Assembly (NCBI RefSeq): GCF_001421885.1
Contig: NZ_LMLH01000014.1
Location: 56,234-92,995 of the forward strand
Direction of reading: 5' to 3'
Source: Pseudomonas sp. Leaf48
GTDB taxonomy: Bacteria; Pseudomonadota; Gammaproteobacteria; Pseudomonadales; Pseudomonadaceae
DNA length: 36,762 nucleotides
In this document: positions 1-6,563 of the stretch, in pieces
How the letters are laid out: each line of letters starts with the position of its first letter
Position numbering within the stretch: the first letter of the stretch is position 1
Notes under the pieces: generated by a model
Databases searched by the model: none
Told to the model about the DNA's origin: nothing
The model's input: only the letters and a program-made list of their open reading frames with translations
Program-made: the position numbers and the translations under genes

Positions 1-166
1 GCGTCAGCCCTGCCAGCACTGATGCCGGATGTACTGGCCTCATCGCCAGCAGGCTAGCTCCCACAGGGAATCCCGGGCAGCCGCAGATTTGCGGACACTA
101 AAGATCAAATTGTGGGAGCGAGCCTGCTCGCGATGGCGTCAGGCCTGCCAGTATTGATGCGGGATT
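1..166. repeat. Pseudomonas REP palindrome pair with flanking direct repeat
   Basis: Two REP-like units face each other: an inverted copy near 41-66 (catcgccagcaggctagctc...) and a forward copy near 111-135 (tgtgggagcgagcctgctcg...). About 30 bases of related sequence (gcgtcaG/gCCTGCCAGyayTGATGC) occur at both 1-30 and 136-166, so the whole unit looks like a BIME with a direct repeat around it. Such elements are extragenic and typical of fluorescent pseudomonads. Confidence 0.8.
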
Positions 167-289
167 AGTGTCAACGTGGGCCTCTGCGGTCCGTTTCCCC
201 CTCGCCGTGAACCTTGTGTCGATAGTCCAGTCATATCCCGGCGTTTTCCTGCTCTCTCAACCTTGTCATCTCATCAGAGCTGTCCCCCC

Positions 290-1150
290 ATGCGCCAAAC
301 TGTCGTTGCCTCGCGCGTTACTTCACTGTGCCTGCTTACCCTGCTTCCCACTCTCGCCAGCCCCGCCCTTGCCGACGCGCAAAGACAGCTGGTGGCAGCC
401 ATCAACGACTATAGAGCTCATCCGCAACGCTGCGAACGACGACCGGAACAACGGTTGGCTCCCCTGGCGTTCAATTCCAACCTGGCCTTGCCGATCGGCT
501 ACGGTGGTGGCCTGCGCGACAGGTTGAAAGCTTCCGGCTATCAGGCGGTGACAGTGCGCAGCATCCGCGTGGTCGGCGCCCGGGATGCCGAAGATGCCTT
601 CGATTTGCTCCAGGACGAGCATTGCACGGCATTGCTCGATAGCCAGTACGCCGACATTGGCGTCAGTCGCGCCGGCAGCCAATGGCAAGTGGTGCTTGCA
701 CGGCCGGTGCTCGACGGTAAGACCGGCGATGCGCGAGATGCTGGCAAGGCCCTGCTGGCTCAGGTCAACGCAGCCCGGGCCAGACCACGGTTGTGCGGAC
801 GCCAGCGTTTTGCCGCCGCACGCCCGCTGACCTGGAACGCCGCCCTCGGCGCCGCCGCCCAGGGCCACAGCAAGGCCATGGCCGTGGGCAACTATTTCGC
901 CCATCAGGACCCCGACGGCGATATGCCCGCAGACCGGGCCAGGGCCGCCGGTTTCCGGGGACGGCAGATTGGCGAAAACATCGCCGCCGGCCAGGGTTCA
1001 CCGACCAAGGCCATGGCCGGCTGGCTCGCCAGCCCCGGGCATTGCGCCAACCTGATGAGCCCGATGTTCACCCAGGTCGGTGCAGCTTACGCCGCCGACT
1101 CCCGCAGCGACCGCGGCGTTTACTGGACGATGCTGTTCGGAACGCCATGA
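290..1150 (+). CDS. Secreted CAP (SCP/PR-1)-domain protein with a degenerate second CAP-like half
   Basis: The ATG at 290 gives 286 residues and starts directly with a Sec signal peptide (MRQTVVASRVTSLCLLTLLP..., likely cleaved after SPALA), so a start further upstream in the same frame is not needed. The C-terminal half (about residues 155-286) is a recognisable CAP domain: a helix with LLAQVNAAR, then LTWNAALGAAAQGHSKAM, the motif HQDPDG, GENIAAG, and WLASPGHCANLMSP with the conserved His. The N-terminal half (about 30-145) begins with a matching RQLVAAINDYRAHPQRC helix and ends in a similar strand but lacks the HxxPDG and GENIA motifs, so it looks like a decayed duplicate. CAP proteins are exported; enzymatic activity is rarely shown, and a role is not evident here. 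No operon partner is seen; the gene is followed by a hairpin terminator. Confidence 0.85.
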   Translation: MRQTVVASRVTSLCLLTLLPTLASPALADAQRQLVAAINDYRAHPQRCERRPEQRLAPLAFNSNLALPIGYGGGLRDRLKASGYQAVTVRSIRVVGARDAEDAFDLLQDEHCTALLDSQYADIGVSRAGSQWQVVLARPVLDGKTGDARDAGKALLAQVNAARARPRLCGRQRFAAARPLTWNAALGAAAQGHSKAMAVGNYFAHQDPDGDMPADRARAAGFRGRQIGENIAAGQGSPTKAMAGWLASPGHCANLMSPMFTQVGAAYAADSRSDRGVYWTMLFGTP

Positions 1151-1177
1151 GCCAGCACACCTATCTGCAGGACATTA

Positions 1178-1203
1178 AAAAGCCCGCGCGTGGCGGGCTT
1201 TGT
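1178..1203 (+). terminator. Intrinsic terminator after the CAP gene
   Basis: The stem AGCCCGC/GCGGGCT (1181-1187 and 1193-1199, loop gcgtg) sits 30 bases past the stop, preceded by AAAA and followed by TTTGT. Confidence 0.7.
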
Positions 1204-1510
1204 AGTGGGAGATAAAGTAGGTGGCCGGTGCTGGTCTCCGGCTTACGAGGTTTATCAGGCCTCCCACAAAAGAGTCGTGTAGCTGTAATGGAACTCTTCT
1301 GCTTCACACGGCATAAGGGCTGGATCTCAGCGCGGAGATCTTTCTAACCGTGTACCCTTCGGAGCGCGCCCCACGCGTCCTCGCTATCCTTTTGCGCATC
1401 AGTCTGCGTCTTCACCTACAGGTTTGAGGATAGCAAAATCGAGCAGATTGCCAACCGCACTTTTAGACCGATTTCGACCAGTAGAAAGTGCGTAAGGAAG
1501 GGAAAACACT
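1200..1510 (+). promoter_or_regulatory. Non-coding leader with hairpins ahead of a truncated gene
   Basis: No convincing ORF lies here. Two inverted repeats are visible. GATCTC/GAGATC at 1323-1328 and 1335-1340 is followed by TTTCT and resembles an attenuator. GCTATCCT/AGGATAGC at 1383-1390 and 1427-1434 has a 36-base loop. A good ribosome-binding site (AAGGAAGGG, 1493-1501) precedes the ATG at 1511. This looks like the 5' control region of a gene whose body is gone. Confidence 0.4.
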
Positions 1511-1690
1511 ATGGCCGAAAAGAAGGACGATCAGCAAGAACTGGCTGGCAACCTGGCCATGGCTCAAGCCGGGCGACTCATGACGGCCGGCGCACCGCTC
1601 TCACCCTGCCGCTGCCGCCTCCACCGCAAAAGAATCGCTCGCCGCCGTCGGATTCCAGGCCCGACACGCCGACACCGGCAGGCATCCTGA
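1511..1690 (+). pseudogene. Possible 5' remnant of a truncated gene (59-codon ORF)
   Basis: A strong Shine-Dalgarno sequence (AAGGAAGGG, nine bases before the ATG) opens a reading frame starting MAEKKDDQQELAGNLAMAQ. After about 22 hydrophilic, normal-looking codons the frame runs antisense through the last 110 bases of the convergent beta-propeller gene, where it becomes arginine-rich (RCRLHRKRIARRRRIPG) and stops. The simplest reading is that the first 20-odd codons and the promoter of a lost gene have been joined to the 3' end of the neighbour by deletion. I do not recognise the original family. Confidence 0.4.
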
Positions 1691-2210
1691 GGCTCTCCAG
1701 CACTTCGCCGGACTGCGGATCGATACGGCGCAACTCACTCTCATCGCCCTCCCAGGTGCCATGCCACAGATCACCTTCGACCCAGGTCACGCCGGTGACG
1801 AAACGGTTGGATTCGATGGTGCGCAGGATCTCGCCGGTACCGGGGTCGATCTGGTGAATCTTGCGCTCGCGATATTGCCCTACCCACAGCGAGCCTTCGG
1901 CCCAGGTCAGGCCCGAGTCGTTGCCGCCGCCGGGTGCGGGGATTGTGGCCAGGACGCGGCCGGTCTGCGGGTCGACTTTGTGGATACGGTCTTCGGCAAT
2001 CTGGTACAGATACTCGCCATCGAAGGCAGTCCCGGCATGGCCGGCGACCTCCAGCGAGCGCAGGGTCTTGCCGCTTTCGGGGTCGAGGGCGTGAAGTCTG
2101 TCGGTGGTTGCAAACCAGACCTGTTCGCCGTCCCAGGTGACGCCATGCACGGCGTCGACACCAACAAACGGGCCATATTCACGAAGGATCTCGGCAGCTG
2201 CGGTTTTCAT
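1578..2210 (-). CDS. Beta-propeller protein, glutamine-cyclotransferase/SMP-30-like
   Basis: The protein has 210 residues with repeated blade motifs in which a D-P-x-(S/T)-G turn recurs: LDPESGKTL (near 42), VDPQTGRVL (79), IDPGTGEIL (122), IDPQSGEVL (165). Each is preceded by an LWxG or LY-type strand. This repeat pattern matches the seven-bladed Vgb/SMP-30/glutaminyl cyclotransferase-like propellers found in Pseudomonas. There is no signal peptide, so it is predicted cytoplasmic, and the true reaction, if any, is unknown. It starts 37 bases after the stop of the upstream regulator gene on the same strand, so the two are probably one transcript. The C-terminus (RVRAVRRPS) looks natural even though a plus-strand remnant overlaps it. 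Confidence 0.75.
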   Translation of the reverse strand: MKTAAAEILREYGPFVGVDAVHGVTWDGEQVWFATTDRLHALDPESGKTLRSLEVAGHAGTAFDGEYLYQIAEDRIHKVDPQTGRVLATIPAPGGGNDSGLTWAEGSLWVGQYRERKIHQIDPGTGEILRTIESNRFVTGVTWVEGDLWHGTWEGDESELRRIDPQSGEVLESLRMPAGVGVSGLESDGGERFFCGGGGSGRVRAVRRPS

Positions 2211-2247
2211 CTTGCATTACCTCTTCAGCGGACTGGTGGCGTTGATC

Positions 2248-3468
2248 CTAACCACTGGGCAGCGGCGCCGGGAGTAACAAGGTCGTCGCGAATCCGGGCA
2301 TCGGCGGGGTCATCCAGCGCCGGGCGCGGCCGCAACCGAACGACTGCACCTTGCCCTCGGCCGCCAGGGTATCGAGCGCCCGTTGTACCGTGCGCTGACT
2401 GATGCTCAGTGCCAACGCCAAGGCCGAACTGGACCACGATTCACCGTCCGCCAGGCAGGCGCACAAGGCGGCAAATTTTTCTTCGAGCGGCGGTACCAGT
2501 ACCACCACCTCAGGGCAAACCGGGGTGGTCAGGACGAACCCGCGCGGGGTGGCGGTCACACCGGCCAAGGGTTTGAGCGCGACCCGCAGCCGGCCGATTT
2601 CCACGCGCAGCCGTGCGCGGTGGGACTCGTCCGAAAGCTTCAGGCGAAATGCCCGGGCGATCAACACCTCCCTTGCAACATCGGCTGGCCAGGCTTCGGC
2701 CAATGCTTGCGCGAGGCTGAACAGGATCGGTCGTGTGCCCAGGGATACCGACATGCCGCAGCCACGCACGACGTAGCGGCAGGCGTCCACCACCAGCGAG
2801 GTCGAAGCGAGCAAGGCTTCAACTTCGTCCAGCAACACTGGCCGCTGTTCGCCCCCGGCAATCAGGTGCGCAACCGGGGTGTCGAGGAGCATCGCCGCGT
2901 GTTCAACTTCAGCGCTCAATGCCGCAATGGCGGCTTGATCGGCCGCGCGCCGTGCCCGCGTCAGGGCATCCCTGGCCGCGCGCGATTGCAGGCGGCGCAG
3001 GGCAATTCCCAGCAGTACCAGTTCGTGGGCCGTGCGCAACGCTGGGGGCAATGGGTCCGGGTTAAGTCCGGCGATCAGGTGTTGCGCTTGATCGAGCTGA
3101 CCGATCAGCAACAGTCGACGAATTTGCAGATAGCGGGCGTGATCGGCATTGACCTGATCACCGTGCGCCTCAAGGGTGATTCGCGCCGCTTCCAGCGCCT
3201 TGACCGGCCAGCCAAGTTCCCGGGAGGCCAGCGCGATCTCGGCTTCGGCTACCACGCAGCGGGCCCGGGACAACGACTCTTTCGGGCCGAACCCGCGCAG
3301 GGCGCTTTTGATCAGCGCCCGGGCCCGCACCAGATCGCCCAACTGAGCCATGGCAATACCGCGCAGCGCCAGCGCCGGTGCATCGTCGCGCAAGGCCACG
3401 CGGTCCAGCGCGCCCAAGGGATCACCCGCCGCCAGGGCGCGGGCTGCCGCTGTGATCATCGAGTCCAT
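2248..3468 (-). CDS. Transcriptional regulator with TPR-like N-terminus and C-terminal HTH domains
   Basis: A 406-residue protein. Residues 1-210 are Ala/Leu-rich paired helices resembling TPR/SARP-type scaffolds. Around 265-320, LIARAFRLKLSDESHRARLRVEIGRLR followed by ATPRGFVL resembles an OmpR-like winged helix. The last 80 residues hold a second HTH with SSALALALSISQRTVQRALDTL (recognition helix) and a wing (GKVQSFGCGRARRW). It is probably a cytoplasmic DNA-binding protein. Its only close partner is the beta-propeller gene downstream on the same strand, which it may control; that is inference from the 37-base spacing. No sensory domain of known ligand type can be recognised. Confidence 0.7.
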   Translation of the reverse strand: MDSMITAAARALAAGDPLGALDRVALRDDAPALALRGIAMAQLGDLVRARALIKSALRGFGPKESLSRARCVVAEAEIALASRELGWPVKALEAARITLEAHGDQVNADHARYLQIRRLLLIGQLDQAQHLIAGLNPDPLPPALRTAHELVLLGIALRRLQSRAARDALTRARRAADQAAIAALSAEVEHAAMLLDTPVAHLIAGGEQRPVLLDEVEALLASTSLVVDACRYVVRGCGMSVSLGTRPILFSLAQALAEAWPADVAREVLIARAFRLKLSDESHRARLRVEIGRLRVALKPLAGVTATPRGFVLTTPVCPEVVVLVPPLEEKFAALCACLADGESWSSSALALALSISQRTVQRALDTLAAEGKVQSFGCGRARRWMTPPMPGFATTLLLPAPLPSG

Positions 3469-3593
3469 CGCAATACCGCCACGCTTGTCACTCCCACCGT
3501 TGCATACCCCGGTTTAGTCTAATTCACGACAGGCCACCAGGAGCGTACGCCGAGGAACAATGGCTGGAGCAACAGTTACATTGCCTTGGCGCC

Positions 3594-4058
3594 CTACTCC
3601 CGGTCTTTCGTCGAACGGATCAGATTGCTGCGTAATTTGACGATTGCCTTCTGCATCTGCACGAATTCGTCAGGGTCAAGACCGGTTTGCGGGAAACCTT
3701 CTTCCCAGAGGCCTTCACGCAGTTTGCGTCCTTCTTTCGTGAGCCTGATCCGTACCTGGCGTTCGTCTTGCGGATCGCGCTGGCGCAGCAGATAACCCAT
3801 CGCTTCGAGCTTCTTCAGGATCGGCGTGAGGGTGTTGGATTCAAGGAACAGCTTCTCGCCGAGGCTGCCCACGGTCTGGTTGTCTTCCTCCCACAGCGCG
3901 ACGAGGGTGATGTATTGCGTATAGGTGAGGCCAAGCCGTTCGAGCATCGGCTTATACGCCTTGCTGAACGCGAGGTTGGAGGAATAGACCGCAAAACACA
4001 GAAAATCGGCAAGCTTGAGGTCGAGGGCGGCTGTCTTTTCGGTGGGTTTCATGGGCAT
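3594..4058 (-). CDS. ohrR: OhrR, MarR-family organic-hydroperoxide-sensing repressor
   Basis: A 154-residue MarR-type winged-helix protein. The N-terminal segment LDLKLADFLCFAVYSS carries the single conserved peroxide-sensing cysteine of OhrR (residue 21 from this start). The DNA-binding domain follows: YTQYITLVALWE, then TVGSLGEKLFLESNTLTPILKKLE (recognition helix), and the wing DPQDERQVRIRLTKEG. A second ATG at 4052 has a better-spaced CGAGA ribosome-binding site, so the true start may be two codons later. In the family, oxidation of the N-terminal Cys by organic hydroperoxides releases the repressor from ohr promoters. Two ohr genes lie immediately upstream on the same strand. A perfect palindrome at 4101-4112 in its own promoter suggests autorepression. 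Confidence 0.93.
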   Translation of the reverse strand: MPMKPTEKTAALDLKLADFLCFAVYSSNLAFSKAYKPMLERLGLTYTQYITLVALWEEDNQTVGSLGEKLFLESNTLTPILKKLEAMGYLLRQRDPQDERQVRIRLTKEGRKLREGLWEEGFPQTGLDPDEFVQMQKAIVKLRSNLIRSTKDRE

Positions 4059-4093
4059 TCTCGATGGGCACGACGGATGAATCGCGGGGTCCG

Positions 4094-4112
4094 ACTATAC
4101 ATCGCATGCGAT
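4094..4112 (-). promoter_or_regulatory. ohrR promoter with perfect 12-bp operator-like palindrome
   Basis: ATCGCATGCGAT (4101-4112) is a perfect palindrome. On the minus strand it runs directly into GTATAGT, a good -10 element (4094-4099), with a weak TTCCGA -35 seventeen bases upstream. The palindrome therefore fills the -35/-10 spacer, where a repressor would act. Related sites lie upstream of both ohr genes and the micro-ORF. Confidence 0.6.
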
Positions 4113-4218
4113 GGTATCGGAAGTATTCACACCATTGGCAGTCGTCCAGAAAGCAGCACCATGCAGGCCGACGACCGGCTCACCAGGTTTAACCCTGGCG
4201 AGCCGGTCGTGCAGTGGG

Positions 4219-4671
4219 TCAAGCAGTCAGGACCTTGATGGCAACGTCAATATTGCCCCGTGTGGCCTTGGAGTACGGGCAGATGGCATCGGCGTTGTGA
4301 GCCAGTTCGGTCGCAACCCCCTCATCCAGGCCGGGCACCCGCAGGGTCAATCGAGCCTGGAGGAAGTACTGCTCACCGGTCTGGCCCAGATCGACTTCGA
4401 TATCGACAGCCGTATCGGATGGCAACGTCACCTTCAATTGTTGAGCGGCCAGCCCTACCGCTGCGATGTAGCAAGCCGACCACGCCCCGGCGAACAGTTG
4501 CTCGGCTTTGGGGTGCGGTTGCACGCCGGTAAGCACGTGTGCCGCAGTGGTGCTGCCGGGGGACGACAACTCGATGTCGAGGTTGCCGTTATGGCCGCGC
4601 GATGTATTGCCGGCGCTGCTACGGGTGGTATGGGTTCTGCCGCTGGCCAGTACTTTTTCGATCTTGCTCAT
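4219..4671 (-). CDS. ohr: Ohr/OsmC-family organic hydroperoxide reductase, copy 1
   Basis: A 150-residue OsmC-fold protein with the two redox cysteines of Ohr: Cys67 in AGAWSACYIAAV and Cys131 in ADAICPYSKATRGN. The N-terminal R-G-H-N-G-N-LDIELSSPG segment carries the Arg and the first strand of the family. Ohr enzymes reduce organic and fatty-acid hydroperoxides in the cytoplasm using lipoylated partners. The next gene upstream (4751-5203) is a clear paralogue sharing most of its length. The 79-base gap between them carries its own operator-like sequence, so this copy may be transcribed separately. The neighbouring ohrR supports peroxide-inducible expression. Confidence 0.92.
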   Translation of the reverse strand: MSKIEKVLASGRTHTTRSSAGNTSRGHNGNLDIELSSPGSTTAAHVLTGVQPHPKAEQLFAGAWSACYIAAVGLAAQQLKVTLPSDTAVDIEVDLGQTGEQYFLQARLTLRVPGLDEGVATELAHNADAICPYSKATRGNIDVAIKVLTA

Positions 4672-4703
4672 GATGATTTCCTCAGGTTTACAGGCTGCTT
4701 AAT

Positions 4704-4730
4704 TCGTATGCGCTTGCATCGCGTGCGACG
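4704..4730 (-). promoter_or_regulatory. Operator-like double site upstream of ohr copy 1
   Basis: On the minus strand GTCGCACGCGATGCA is followed by GCGCATACGAAT, related to ATCGCATGCGAT at ohrR and to the double site before ohr copy 2. It lies 33 bases before the ATG and is followed by an AT-rich AATTAA that could be a -10. Confidence 0.45.
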
Positions 4731-4750
4731 CTTGTCGCCGCATCCAGGCA

Positions 4751-5203
4751 TCACGCCGTAATCACGTTCAGGGCAACGTCGATATTGCCGCGAGTCGCTT
4801 TGGAATAGGGGCAGATGGAATCGGCGATGTGCGCCAGTTCCGTCGCGACATCCTGTGCCAATCCCGGCACGCGCAGGGTCAGTCGAGCCTGAAGGAAATA
4901 GGCCGGACCAGTCTGGCCCAGGTCCACTTCGATGTCGACGGCCAGATCCGCTGGCAACACGACGTTGCGCTCCTGCGCCACCAGACCGACCGCCGCGGTG
5001 TAGCAGGCCGACCATGCCCCGGCGAACAATTGCTCGGCGGTCGGGTGCGGTTGGGTGGCGGCGAATGTGTGTGCTGGCTGGGCGGAACCGGGTGAAGACA
5101 ACTCGATATCGAGGTTGCCGTTATGGCCGCGCAGGGAGTCACCGGCAGCGCTGTGGGTGGTGTGGGTTTTGCCGGTAGCCAGTACTTTTTCAATCTTGCT
5201 CAT
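4751..5203 (-). CDS. ohr: Ohr/OsmC-family organic hydroperoxide reductase, copy 2
   Basis: A 150-residue protein collinear with copy 1 and of exactly the same length, starting with the same MSKIEKVLA and ending in the same SKATRGNIDVA block. The redox pair is conserved at Cys67 (AGAWSACYTAAV) and Cys131 (SICPYSKATRGN). The variable stretch is residues 41-55, where the two copies differ in sequence (TTAAHVLTGV here against AQPAHTFAAT). The arrangement is a tandem duplication under the adjacent ohrR. Differences between the copies cluster outside the active site, so both are probably functional. Substrate preference between the copies cannot be inferred. Confidence 0.92.
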   Translation of the reverse strand: MSKIEKVLATGKTHTTHSAAGDSLRGHNGNLDIELSSPGSAQPAHTFAATQPHPTAEQLFAGAWSACYTAAVGLVAQERNVVLPADLAVDIEVDLGQTGPAYFLQARLTLRVPGLAQDVATELAHIADSICPYSKATRGNIDVALNVITA

Positions 5204-5227
5204 GGACGGTTTCCTCAGTGTTTTATT

Positions 5228-5251
5228 GCATGCGATCGTATCGTATGCGAG
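5228..5251 (-). promoter_or_regulatory. Operator-like double site upstream of ohr copy 2
   Basis: The minus strand reads TCGCATACGA-TACG-ATCGCATGCA followed by ATAAAA, 25 bases before the ATG. The two half-elements resemble the ohrR palindrome ATCGCATGCGAT and match the layout of the site before ohr copy 1. Confidence 0.5.
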
Positions 5252-5276
5252 TTATTAAGTGTAGAAGCAACGCTTA

Positions 5277-5381
5277 TCAAGCGGCTGGTGCAGTCATCCA
5301 GTTATTGCCGTTGTGGCCGTTGTGGCCGTTGTGGCCGTTGTGGCCATGGAAATCACGGGTGTGGCGACTTTCGGTGTTCAT
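5277..5381 (-). CDS. Putative 34-residue His/Asn/Gly-repeat micro-ORF
   Basis: The ATG at 5381 has a GGAG ribosome-binding site nine bases upstream. The peptide begins MNTESRHTRDF and then carries four tandem H-N-G repeats (HGHNGHNGHNGHNGNN) before a short tail. The repeats come from a 9-bp DNA unit (5301-5345). The HNGN end resembles the RGHNGN motif of the two adjacent Ohr proteins, so it may derive from an ohr 5' fragment. A run of histidines could bind metal, but that is speculation. It has its own operator-like site (5433-5444) and precedes ohr copy 2 by 73 bases. It could equally be a non-coding repeat with a fortuitous ribosome-binding site. Confidence 0.4.
   Translation of the reverse strand: MNTESRHTRDFHGHNGHNGHNGHNGNNWMTAPAA
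5301..5345. repeat. 9-bp tandem repeat (gttgtggcc)n
   Basis: Five consecutive 9-base units; the first (gttattgcc) is degenerate and the other four are identical. The period is a multiple of three, so copy-number change would keep the minus-strand frame. Confidence 0.9.
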
Positions 5382-5432
5382 GGTTGGAATCTCCAAACGG
5401 CAAGGCCATGATCTGCTATCGCAACCGATTTG

Positions 5433-5479
5433 ATCGTACGCGATGTATAAATATTCAACCAAAGCCGCAGTCATGTCAA
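5433..5479 (-). promoter_or_regulatory. Promoter and operator-like site before the micro-ORF
   Basis: ATCGTACGCGAT (5433-5444) shares the ATCGnnnnCGAT frame of the ohrR palindrome. On the minus strand a perfect TTGACA (5474-5479) is followed after 17 bases by GAATAT, placing the palindrome at the presumed transcription start. On the plus strand the palindrome is followed by GTATAA, exactly as at ohrR. Confidence 0.4.
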
Positions 5480-5537
5480 AGATTATTTTAAGTGTCATCG
5501 ACGGGCGGTAGATGGCCGCCAGAATCGGGGGAGTAGT

Positions 5538-5560
5538 CAGGGCCCGGCATCCGGGCCCTG
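5538..5560 (-). terminator. Hairpin downstream of the dehydrogenase cluster
   Basis: A perfect 10-bp stem, CAGGGCCCGG/CCGGGCCCTG with a CAT loop, lies five bases past the stop of the 3-hydroxyacyl-CoA dehydrogenase gene. It lacks a T-run, so it may be a processing or weak termination signal. Confidence 0.5.
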
Positions 5561-5564
5561 GTGT

Positions 5565-6563
5565 TCAGGCCTCTCTCAAGGCGCCCTCGAAAGCGGGGGT
5601 CAGCCCCGACAGTTGCAGCTTGCGAACAAAGTCGCCGAGACGCTGTTGCTTGTAGGCTTCTACATCCAGCTCGCTGTAGTCATAAAACCCCTGGCCGTCT
5701 CGCAAGCCATTGCGGCCGTTTTGCATATTGTCGGCAATCACCTGTGGCGACTCGAAACGAGGTGCCAACGCGCCACTGAGGTAGCGCGAGGCGTAGTACA
5801 GAATGTCGCCGCCGCCCCAGTCGATAAACTCCAGCAGCCCCAACACCGAGAAACGCAGGCCAAAGCCGACGCGCACTGCGGTGTCGATATCTTCGGCGCT
5901 GGCCACGCCCTCCTCGACCATCCGCGCGGCTTCGTTCATCGCCAGCGCCTGGATGCGCGGGACGATGTAGCCGGCCACCGGGTTGCACACCACGGGCACC
6001 TTGCCGATCTGCTTGAGCAGTTGCAGCAACCGCTCGACCACTTGTGGGCACGTCGCCTGGCTGCGGCTGACCTCCACCAACGGCATCAGGTACGCCGGAT
6101 TGAGCCAGTGCGCGTTGACGAAACGCTGGGGTTCACTGACCATCTCGGCCAACTCGGTGACCAGAAAGGTCGAGGTGGTCGAGGCGATGATGGTCGACGC
6201 CGGGACATGCTCGCTGATCCATCCAAAGGTCTGCTGCTTGACGGCGATGACTTCCGGCACCGCCTCAAACACCAGGTCGCACAGGCGCAAGTTCTCCCCG
6301 GCCAGGGTTCGGGATTGCAGGGTCAACCGGGATATCGCGATGTCCGCCTGCTCCTCCACTAGCATGCCCAGGCGTACCAGCATCTGCAGTTCGCTGCGCA
6401 CGTTGTTTCGCACGCGTTCGAAGTAACCACGCCGCTCGTGCTCGGCGCGATCCTTGATGTCGATCAGGGTTACCGGCAATCCCGCATGGATGAACGCCAG
6501 GGCAATGCCCTCGCCCATCCGGCCGGCACCGACCACGCAGACATGAGGCAACGCAGCGTTCAT
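5565..6563 (-). CDS. 3-hydroxyacyl-CoA dehydrogenase-family NAD-dependent enzyme
   Basis: The 332-residue protein has an N-terminal Rossmann fold with VCVVGAGRMGEGIALAF (residues 8-24) and the acidic end of strand 2 (TLIDIKD), which favours NAD. The family signature follows: AVPEVIAVKQQTFGWI, STTSTFLVTELA, and FVNAHWLNPAYLMPLVEV, which contains the catalytic His. The C-terminal helical domain includes NPVAGYIVPRIQALAMNEAARMVEEGVAS and GRNGLRDGQGFYDY. It is a single-fold monomer-length enzyme, like L-carnitine or L-gulonate dehydrogenases, not a FadB fusion, so the substrate need not be a CoA ester. It overlaps the opine-dehydrogenase-like gene by TGATG, indicating one operon and linked steps. 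Confidence 0.85.
   Translation of the reverse strand: MNAALPHVCVVGAGRMGEGIALAFIHAGLPVTLIDIKDRAEHERRGYFERVRNNVRSELQMLVRLGMLVEEQADIAISRLTLQSRTLAGENLRLCDLVFEAVPEVIAVKQQTFGWISEHVPASTIIASTTSTFLVTELAEMVSEPQRFVNAHWLNPAYLMPLVEVSRSQATCPQVVERLLQLLKQIGKVPVVCNPVAGYIVPRIQALAMNEAARMVEEGVASAEDIDTAVRVGFGLRFSVLGLLEFIDWGGGDILYYASRYLSGALAPRFESPQVIADNMQNGRNGLRDGQGFYDYSELDVEAYKQQRLGDFVRKLQLSGLTPAFEGALREA

Noticed and set aside
323..904. Long minus-strand frame opposite the CAP gene
   Set aside because: Antisense to a clear CAP domain with a signal peptide; no ribosome-binding site or family match.
2383..3522. 379-codon plus-strand frame
   Set aside because: Runs opposite the HTH regulator, Gln/Arg/Gly-rich and without recognisable motifs; a high-GC shadow.
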